A DNA stretch of 64,000 bases from Myxococcales bacterium. GTDB taxonomy: Bacteria; Myxococcota_A; Bradymonadia; UBA7976; UBA1532. The translations under genes and the position numbers were made by a program. Below, in pieces: positions 58,913 to 64,000 of the stretch. The stretch covers positions 62,001-126,000 of the forward strand of contig JACKDL010000001.1 in the NCBI GenBank assembly GCA_020633555.1. Direction: 5' to 3'. Each line of letters opens with the position of its first letter. Position 1 is the first letter of the stretch. The notes below the pieces were generated by a model. The model searched no databases. It was not told the DNA's origin and saw only the letters and a list, made by a program, of their open reading frames with translations.

Positions 58913-58942
58913 TTGCGAGGCTGGGAATCGCAGGCCTATACT
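58913..58942 (+). promoter_or_regulatory. Promoter before the AgmX/GltJ-like gene
   Basis: TTGCGA (58913-58918), 18-nt spacer, TATACT (58937-58942), about 60 nt before the ATG at 59001. The -10 matches five of six consensus bases. It lies in the 210-nt gap after the small gene, so the last gene can be expressed on its own. Confidence 0.6.
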
Positions 58943-59000
58943 CACCGCGTCGGGCCGGCCGACCGACCCTGCATCCCGTGACGACTCGGAGTTCCCCCTG

Positions 59001-60746
59001 ATGCGAATCGTCTGCGACAACTGCAGCGCGAAGTACCAGATCAGCGACGACAAGGTCCGCAACAAGGTCTTCAAGATCCGCTGCAAGCGCTGCGCGCACG
59101 TCATCGTCGTTCGGGCCAAGCAGGATGGGGAGGCCCCCGCCGAGGCCCAGGACGACGCGACCAAGGTTGTGAAGTTCCCCGCCGGAGACGCGCCGGCGGC
59201 GACGGCGCCGCCGGCAGACGCCATCTGGTATCTGGTCGTGAACCGTGAGTCGGTCGGGCCGCTCTCCGATGAGCAGGTTGAGGGCTACTACACCCGGGGC
59301 GAGGTGGACGGTGAGGCCTTCACCTGGTCCGAGGGCATGACGGACTGGACCCGTCTGGCGTCGGTGCCCGAGTTCGCTCACCTGTTCCCGGCCGCGGCGC
59401 CGGAGGCCGAACCGACCGTCGGGGACACGGAGGCTGCGGGCGCATTTGCGGCGTTGGACGCCGCTCGTCGGGCCAACGTGCCCGACGACGATGACGGGAT
59501 CATGGCCTCGAACAACGTGGCTGACCCGGACGGCGGCCTGGTGGTGGCGGCCCCGGCGCACGTCGAGCCGGCCGAGAGCCCGCGCGTGGGCAGCAACCTG
59601 CGTAACCAGCGCAACGAGAACTCGGTGCTGTTCAGCCTGGACAGTCTGGCCGCCGAGGAGCGTGCGCCGGCGGTCACGAACACGGGCGGGAGCGAGGGCT
59701 CCGGGCTGATCGACATTTCCGCGATCCTCGGCGGCGGTGGGCCGGCGCCAGCGGCCGCGATGGATGATCCCTTCGGCGGCGGTGGGGGCTTCGTGCCGGT
59801 GTCGGCGTCGCCGGTTGGCGGTGCGCCGATGCCGTCGCTCGTGACCAAGCCAGGCCCCTCGACCGCCAAGGTCGCGGGGATTACGGCGCTGGTCGTGTTG
59901 CTGCTCGGCGGCGGCGCTGCGGCCTGGTGGTTCACCACGCAGCAGAAGGACCCCGCACCGGCGCCGGTGGCCACCAACGATGGGACGCCCGCGGTGGCCA
60001 CCGTGAAGATGGGCGCAGGGGCCGCAGCACCGGCGACGCAGCCCGCGTCGGTGGTGAACAGCGCTGCGCCGGCGACCGCTGCTGCACCTGCGACCGAGGC
60101 GGTCGCGGAGTCGGCGCCCCCAGCGGCGCCCACGTCCTTGGCGGACGCGGCGGCGGCGCAGGAGGCCTCCAAGCCGGCGGCAAAGCCCAGCCGGCCGGCA
60201 CCGACGAAGCGCAAGGCCACGCGGCGCGACACGCCGAAGCCGCTGGCTCAGCGGAGTCCGGACCCCGAGGATGATCCACCGGCACGCCCTGCCCCGCGGC
60301 CTCAGCCCAAGCCGCGCCGGCAGGCGAAGCCCGCCGCGGGTGGGGGTGGCGACGAGCTCGACTCGCTGCTGGGGAGCCTGGACAAGAAGGGCACGAGCCC
60401 GGCGCGGCAGGCGCCCGCCGGGGCCAGCCCGCGGCCGGCCGCCGGCGGGGGCGGGGCTGCGGACCCGATGCTCCCCGAGCGGTTGAGCAAGCAGCAGATC
60501 CTGATGGTCGTGCGCAAGAACGCGTCGTCGATCCGTCAGTGCCGCCAGGCCGATCCGAACGCGACTGGCACGGTGATGGTGAGCATGCTCATCGGGCGCA
60601 GTGGGCAGGTCCAGCGGGCCGACGTGGAGTCGGGTCAGTTCAAGGGCACGCCCGTGGGCAACTGCGTCGAGGGCAAGGTCCGCAGCTTCCGCTTTCCGCA
60701 GTTCTCGGGTGAGCCACTGCGTGTGAACATGCCCTTCGCCATCTGA
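59001..60746 (+). CDS. AgmX/GltJ-like zinc-ribbon, GYF and TonB-like-tail protein
   Basis: 581 aa from the ATG at 59001. Cytoplasmic zinc ribbon of the MJ0042 type (C5, C8, C28, C31; 'RIVCDNCSAKYQISDDKV'). GYF_2-like domain at about 75-128 ('IWYLVVNRESVGPLSDEQVE', 'GEAFTWSEGMTDWTRL'). Disordered linker, one transmembrane helix at about 290-312 ('ALVVLLLGGGAAAWWF'), then a long Pro/Ala/Lys periplasmic part. The C-terminal domain (about 490-581) has 'QQILMVVRKNASSIRQC' and 'GTVMVSMLIGRSGQVQRADV', ending 'LRVNMPFAI': the AgmX/PglI C-terminal (TonB-like) domain. In Myxococcus, GltJ joins the cytoplasmic regulator to the envelope complex. Confidence 0.92.
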   Translation: MRIVCDNCSAKYQISDDKVRNKVFKIRCKRCAHVIVVRAKQDGEAPAEAQDDATKVVKFPAGDAPAATAPPADAIWYLVVNRESVGPLSDEQVEGYYTRGEVDGEAFTWSEGMTDWTRLASVPEFAHLFPAAAPEAEPTVGDTEAAGAFAALDAARRANVPDDDDGIMASNNVADPDGGLVVAAPAHVEPAESPRVGSNLRNQRNENSVLFSLDSLAAEERAPAVTNTGGSEGSGLIDISAILGGGGPAPAAAMDDPFGGGGGFVPVSASPVGGAPMPSLVTKPGPSTAKVAGITALVVLLLGGGAAAWWFTTQQKDPAPAPVATNDGTPAVATVKMGAGAAAPATQPASVVNSAAPATAAAPATEAVAESAPPAAPTSLADAAAAQEASKPAAKPSRPAPTKRKATRRDTPKPLAQRSPDPEDDPPARPAPRPQPKPRRQAKPAAGGGGDELDSLLGSLDKKGTSPARQAPAGASPRPAAGGGGAADPMLPERLSKQQILMVVRKNASSIRQCRQADPNATGTVMVSMLIGRSGQVQRADVESGQFKGTPVGNCVEGKVRSFRFPQFSGEPLRVNMPFAI

Positions 60747-60930
60747 GAGCCGACGAGCAGCGCCCGTTGAGCTTCCTGCTCCGGGGACGCGCGCTCTCCA
60801 AGTGGCTCCGGCGCCTTGCTGTTGACTTCCGAGCTACGTTCCTGCACCCTCCCGCGGCGCTCAGAGACGTCCCGCCGGGACCACTCCAACCAACGGGCGC
60901 GAACTGAAACCTGACTGACAGGGGTTCGAA

Positions 60931-61596
60931 ATGCAGGGTGTCTTGGGTCAGAAGCTGGGGATGACCGTGGTGTTCCGCGAGGATCGGCAGATCCCGGTGA
61001 CGGCGGTCAAGGTCGACGGCAACGTGGTCGTGGGAAAGCGCACCGAGGCGCGCGATGGCTACAACGCCCTGATCTTGGGCGTGGGTGAGCAGCGCGTGTC
61101 GCGGCTCTCGCGCCCGGTCGTGGGGCAGTTCCGCGCGGCCGGCCTGGTGGATGAGCGTGATGGCCAGGAGCTCGTGAAGCGCCACGTGCGTGAGTTCCGC
61201 GTCACCGCCGAGCAGCTCGAGGCCTACACCGTGGGCCAGGCCGTCAAGATCACCGACCTGTTCAAGGTGGGCGAGAAGGCCGACGTGACCTCGACCAGCA
61301 AGGGGCGCGGCTTCTCGGGTGTCATGAAGCGCCACAACTTCGCGGGCTTCAAGGCTTCGCACGGTGTTCACGAGTACTTCCGCCACGGCGGCTCCATCGG
61401 GTCGAACACGACCCCCGCCCGCGTCATGAAGAACAAGAAGATGCCTGGCCAGCACGGCAACCGCCGCAGCACCATCCAGAACGTCGAGATCATCGAGATC
61501 CTGGCGGACGAGGGCATCGTGCTGCTGAAGGGTGGCGTGCCCGGTGCCCGCGGTGGGCTGGTGCAGGTGCGTCACGCGGTGAAGATCCGCCGCTGA
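60931..61596 (+). CDS. rplC: 50S ribosomal protein L3
   Basis: 221 aa, full length. 'LGQKLGMTVVFREDRQIPVT' opens the protein. 'DVTSTSKGRGFSGVMKRHNF' and 'HGGSIGSNTTPARVMKNKKM' are the conserved L3 core that reaches into the peptidyl-transferase area, and 'PGQHGNRRSTIQNVEI' follows. A GACAGGGG-like site stands before the ATG. Normally rplC lies in the S10 operon between rpsJ and rplD; here neither is present. The upstream 184-nt gap has a TTGACT (60822) but only a weak -10. Confidence 0.98.
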   Translation: MQGVLGQKLGMTVVFREDRQIPVTAVKVDGNVVVGKRTEARDGYNALILGVGEQRVSRLSRPVVGQFRAAGLVDERDGQELVKRHVREFRVTAEQLEAYTVGQAVKITDLFKVGEKADVTSTSKGRGFSGVMKRHNFAGFKASHGVHEYFRHGGSIGSNTTPARVMKNKKMPGQHGNRRSTIQNVEIIEILADEGIVLLKGGVPGARGGLVQVRHAVKIRR

Positions 61597-61601
61597 GCAG
61601 G

Positions 61602-61629
61602 TCAGCGCGCCCTCAACTGGGCGCGCTGA
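61602..61629. terminator. Perfect hairpin between rplC and dapF
   Basis: TCAGCGCGCCC (61602-61612) and GGGCGCGCTGA (61619-61629): an 11-bp perfect stem with a 6-nt loop that includes the dapF stop codon. Placed where the two convergent genes end, so it can act in both directions. No T-run, so full intrinsic termination is not certain. Confidence 0.6.
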
Positions 61630-62386
61630 GTTCCCCCACGAAGACCTGCGCCGCAGGGCCTGTCATGTGGACGTGGCCCGCAACCTCCTCAATGTGCAAG
61701 GTGCCACCCGGCTGCTCGATCCAGAGCGGCCCGCGGTGGCCGCGCGTCCAGGCGGCGGCGGCTATGGCGCACGCCCCGCTGCCGCAGGCGCCCGTGAGCC
61801 CGCTGCCCCGCTCCCAGATGGTGGCCTTGATCCGGCTCTGGGTCGGTGGGGCTGCGAAGGCCACGTTCACGCCCGCTGGGAAGATCGACGCGCGCTCGAT
61901 GAGTGGGCCGTCCGTCAGCACCGTGTCGGTCGGCCAGCGGCCCCACAGGATGAAGTGGGGGTTTCCGACATCGAAGAGTGTGCCTCGGTAGGTGGTCGCG
62001 CCGACCTGAACGGCGCGCTCGCCCACGAGGCGCACCGGGCCCATGTCGACGCGGATGTCGGCGCCGACCTCCTGCACAAGGCGGGGGCCGACGTCGGTCT
62101 CGATGTGACAGCCGCCCGCCGCCAGGCGGCCGGTGTTGGCCAGGTAGCGGCCCACACAGCGCAGCCCGTTCCCGCACATCTCGGGGCGGCTGCCGTCGGC
62201 GTTACGGATGACCAGACGCCAGCCGGCCTGCGGGCTGCCGAGCAGCTCGAGGGTGCCGTCGGCTCCAATCCCGGTGCTGCGGTTGCACAGCGACGCCGCC
62301 TCTGGCGCGGCCAGGAGCGGCGCGTCGGCGGCGCGCTCGATGAGCACGAAGTCGTTGCCGAGGCCGTGGAGTTTCGCAAAGCGCAT
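61613..62386 (-). CDS. dapF: Diaminopimelate epimerase
   Basis: 257 aa from the ATG at 62386 with GGGAGA 5 nt before; slightly shorter than the usual ~275. Start motif 'MRFAKLHGLGNDFVLIER'. Both catalytic cysteines are present: 'PEMCGNGLRCVGRYL' and 'GLTGACGSGACAIAAAA'. 'FDVGNPHFILWG' is the conserved substrate loop. Interconverts LL- and meso-diaminopimelate for lysine and peptidoglycan synthesis, without cofactor. Convergent with rplC and divergent from the sigma-54 activator. Confidence 0.97.
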   Translation of the reverse strand: MRFAKLHGLGNDFVLIERAADAPLLAAPEAASLCNRSTGIGADGTLELLGSPQAGWRLVIRNADGSRPEMCGNGLRCVGRYLANTGRLAAGGCHIETDVGPRLVQEVGADIRVDMGPVRLVGERAVQVGATTYRGTLFDVGNPHFILWGRWPTDTVLTDGPLIERASIFPAGVNVAFAAPPTQSRIKATIWERGSGLTGACGSGACAIAAAAWTRGHRGPLWIEQPGGTLHIEEVAGHVHMTGPAAQVFVGELSAPS

Positions 62387-62480
62387 GGTGTCTCCCAGGT
62401 TGGCGCCGGTGGTCCCAGACGACCCCCGGAGGATGCGCGGTCTGCCAGGCAAGGGGAAGTGCCCGCCGCCCGACAAGGAA

Positions 62481-62509
62481 TTGACGGGTGTAGGTATGCA
62501 GCTTACATT
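62481..62509 (+). promoter_or_regulatory. Sigma-70-type promoter of the sigma-54 activator gene
   Basis: TTGACG (62481-62486), 17-nt spacer, TACATT (62504-62509), about 30 nt before the GTG at 62539. The region otherwise has no gene and is locally AT-rich. A -24/-12 (sigma-54) pair was looked for and not seen. Confidence 0.7.
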
Positions 62510-62538
62510 GCTGCTCGAAACCTACATGGAGGGGCGCC

Positions 62539-63528
62539 GTGACCCGCTCCCAGGCCGAGAAACCGCTGATTGGTGAGCATCCGAGCATGCGCCGGGTCTT
62601 GCGCGCCATCGAGCGCGTCGCGCCCACGGAAAGCTCCGTGCTGATCTTGGGCGAGAGCGGTACCGGCAAGGAGCTGGTGGCTCGGGCGGTCCACGCCGCG
62701 AGCCCGCGGGCCAGCAAGCCGCTGGTGCCCATCAACTGTGGGGCGATCCCTGCTCAGCTTCTGGAGAGCGAGCTCTTCGGGCATGTGAAGGGCGCCTTCA
62801 CGGGGGCCTCACAGAGTCGGCCGGGGCGCTTTGAGCTGGCTCAGGGGGGGACAATCTTCCTCGACGAGGTGGCCGAGATGAGCCCGGCGTTGCAGGTCAA
62901 GCTGCTGCGCGTGTTGCAGGAGCGCCGGTTTGAGCCGGTCGGGAGCGAGCGCACCGTCGAGGTGGATGTCCGGGTCGTCGCGGCGACGAACCGGGATCTT
63001 GAGCAGGCCATCGCGGAGGGGATGTTCCGCGAGGACCTGTACTACCGGCTGAACGTGGTCGAACTGCAGCTCCCCGCCTTGCGCGATCGGGCCGACGATG
63101 TGCCTCGCCTGGCGGGCTACTTCAACGACCGGATGGGGGCCCAGCGGGGCCGCAAGGTGCGTCGGTTCACCGACGAGGCCATGGGCGCGCTTTGTCGCTA
63201 CGGGTGGCCAGGGAATGTCCGCGAGCTCGAGAACATCGTCGAACGGCTGACCGTGTTCTGCGACGACGAGGTCGTGGAGCTCGAGGACCTGCCCGCGAAG
63301 ATCGTCCGGCCCCGGCACACCCGGGCGGATGTGCCGCTGGATCTGCCGGACGAGGGCGTTGATCTGCGCGCGGTACTTCAGGAGCTGGAAGAACGCCTGA
63401 TTCTGCAGGCCTTGGAGCGGACGGCGTGGAACAAGAACCGCGCGGCCACGCTGCTCGGGCTGAACCGGACCACCTTGGTCGAGAAGCTGAAGAAGCGAGG
63501 CATGTTGCGGGGTCGGCCGGCCGGCTGA
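62539..63528 (+). CDS. Sigma-54-dependent transcriptional activator without sensor domain
   Basis: 329 aa from the GTG at 62539, preceded by GGAGGGGC. The AAA+ domain covers about 8-240: 'LILGESGTGKELVARAVHAA' (Walker A), 'ELFGHVKGAFTGASQSRPGR' with the GAFTGA loop that contacts sigma-54, 'GGTIFLDEVAEMSP' (Walker B), 'VVAATNRDLEQAIAEG' and 'YGWPGNVRELENIVERL'. A Fis-type helix-turn-helix closes the protein ('NKNRAATLLGLNRTTLVEKL'). No receiver, PAS or FHA domain precedes the AAA+ part, as in PspF, so control must come from another protein or from expression level. Confidence 0.95.
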   Translation: MTRSQAEKPLIGEHPSMRRVLRAIERVAPTESSVLILGESGTGKELVARAVHAASPRASKPLVPINCGAIPAQLLESELFGHVKGAFTGASQSRPGRFELAQGGTIFLDEVAEMSPALQVKLLRVLQERRFEPVGSERTVEVDVRVVAATNRDLEQAIAEGMFREDLYYRLNVVELQLPALRDRADDVPRLAGYFNDRMGAQRGRKVRRFTDEAMGALCRYGWPGNVRELENIVERLTVFCDDEVVELEDLPAKIVRPRHTRADVPLDLPDEGVDLRAVLQELEERLILQALERTAWNKNRAATLLGLNRTTLVEKLKKRGMLRGRPAG

Positions 63529-63551
63529 GGCGCTGCGAATGCGAGCGTCAG

Positions 63552-64000
63552 ATGGCTGGCGCGGGCTCGACGTTGTGGTTTATCGCGCACTTGGACCACG
63601 GCTACGATGCGGCCGTGGATGACCTCTCTCCGATCCCGCCACCGGTCCGGCTGGGTGCTCAGCGCCACAGCTTCCTGCCTTCGCGTCTGGAGCGGGCATG
63701 GTTGGCGACGCTGGGCCGACTGGGCGGGCGCTGGCGCCTGGGGCCCGACGGTCCGGTGCAGTCGGCCGGGGCGCTGGCGTTGCCACGCGGTGCCGTCCTG
63801 CAGCTCGGGGTCGAGGGGATGCCTCGGACCGATCTGGCCGGCGTTGCCCGGCTCGTGTTTGGGGGGCCGGACGCGCGCCTTCGCCCCCCTCCACCGGGAG
63901 GCGAGTCGCCGCGGGTGCCCTGGGCGAGCGTCTGGACCGACGGGCAGCGGCGGGTCTGGTTGGGCGCAGATGATGCCGCGCACAGCGAGCTTTGGGCGGG
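63552..64000 (+). CDS. Protein of unknown function, partial at window edge
   Basis: Open from the ATG at 63552 to the window end, 149 codons seen and the C-terminus missing. The visible part starts 'MAGAGSTLWFIAHLDHGYDA' and continues with Arg- and Leu-rich segments ('RLERAWLATLGRLGGRWRLG') and a Pro-rich stretch ('RLRPPPPGGESPR'). No signal peptide and no recognisable domain. It starts 23 nt after the sigma-54 activator stop, so it may share its transcript. Confidence 0.6.
   Translation, partial: MAGAGSTLWFIAHLDHGYDAAVDDLSPIPPPVRLGAQRHSFLPSRLERAWLATLGRLGGRWRLGPDGPVQSAGALALPRGAVLQLGVEGMPRTDLAGVARLVFGGPDARLRPPPPGGESPRVPWASVWTDGQRRVWLGADDAAHSELWA

Noticed and set aside
60822..60850. Promoter before rplC (TTGACT-17-CACCCT)
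   Set aside because: The -35 is acceptable but the -10 has almost no match, so I did not list it.
62494..62576. Short open frame just before the sigma-54 activator
   Set aside because: Its ATG lies ahead of the -10 element at 62504, so the transcript would not contain it, and the peptide has no recognisable feature.
1..64000. Mobile elements, tRNA or rRNA genes, riboswitches
   Set aside because: I looked for transposases, integrases, cloverleaf-like blocks and conserved rRNA stretches and saw none. A covariance-model search would be needed to exclude small RNAs.

Overview
The window is very GC-rich DNA, densely coded on both strands with few and short intergenic gaps. Its gene families point to a member of the Myxococcota (former Deltaproteobacteria): an AgmX/GltJ-type zinc-ribbon/GYF/TonB-like protein, Glt/Nfs-like TPR proteins, a myxobacterial-type outer-membrane barrel, many choice-of-anchor lipoproteins, a MYXO-CTERM-like tail, and a zinc-ribbon Ser/Thr kinase. 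It looks chromosomal: purH, purD, rplC and dapF are present. I saw no rRNA, tRNA, insertion sequence, phage gene or CRISPR array.

Layout. (1) 1-11228, minus strand: a tightly packed operon of at least eleven genes, many with 1- to 11-nt overlaps. It encodes a MotA-like channel, a MotB-like OmpA protein, a membrane-anchored protein with a FliG-like C-terminus, two paralogous periplasmic-domain/barrel proteins with CxxC motifs, several lipoproteins and outer-membrane proteins, and one gene running off the left edge. No flagellar structural genes are visible, so this looks like an uncharacterised envelope-spanning motor and is the best candidate for a new system. (2) 11312-19644: a metzincin-like lipoprotein protease, a cysteine-rich lipoprotein, a TPR/coiled-coil protein, a beta-propeller lipoprotein and a tetrahaem cytochrome. 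(3) 19826-26816, plus strand: a zinc-ribbon protein with repeated Thr-x-Tyr-Gly motifs, a Ser/Thr kinase, a Kdo-transferase-like protein, a START-like protein and a PEGA protein, all with overlapping ends. (4) 27011-31567: a sigma-region-4 DNA-binding protein, purH, purD and an LptF/LptG-like permease.

(5) 31590-41584: a large TPR/DUF3857/transglutaminase lipoprotein, a BNR-repeat protein with a MYXO-CTERM-like tail, small lipoproteins, a YkgJ-type cysteine-cluster protein and a first choice-of-anchor lipoprotein. (6) 41685-49200, minus strand: three more choice-of-anchor lipoproteins, one with a vWA domain and two with DUF2135-like C-termini. (7) 49509-60746, plus strand and divergent from region 6: vWA lipoprotein, outer-membrane barrel, TPR protein, large TPR protein, TPR lipoprotein, small periplasmic protein and AgmX/GltJ-like protein. 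This gene order resembles the Nfs/Glt machinery of Myxococcus, which transports envelope components during gliding or sporulation. (8) 60931-64000: rplC standing alone, dapF convergent to it, a sigma-54 activator without a sensor domain, and a partial unknown gene.

How it fits together: two independent multi-component envelope machines (the MotAB/FliG-like operon and the Glt/Nfs-like cluster) flank lipoprotein families likely to be surface or periplasmic partners. Between them lie cell-wall and LPS housekeeping genes and a kinase module. Most functional statements rest on recognising families by eye. The start sites follow from overlaps, ribosome binding sites and signal peptides.
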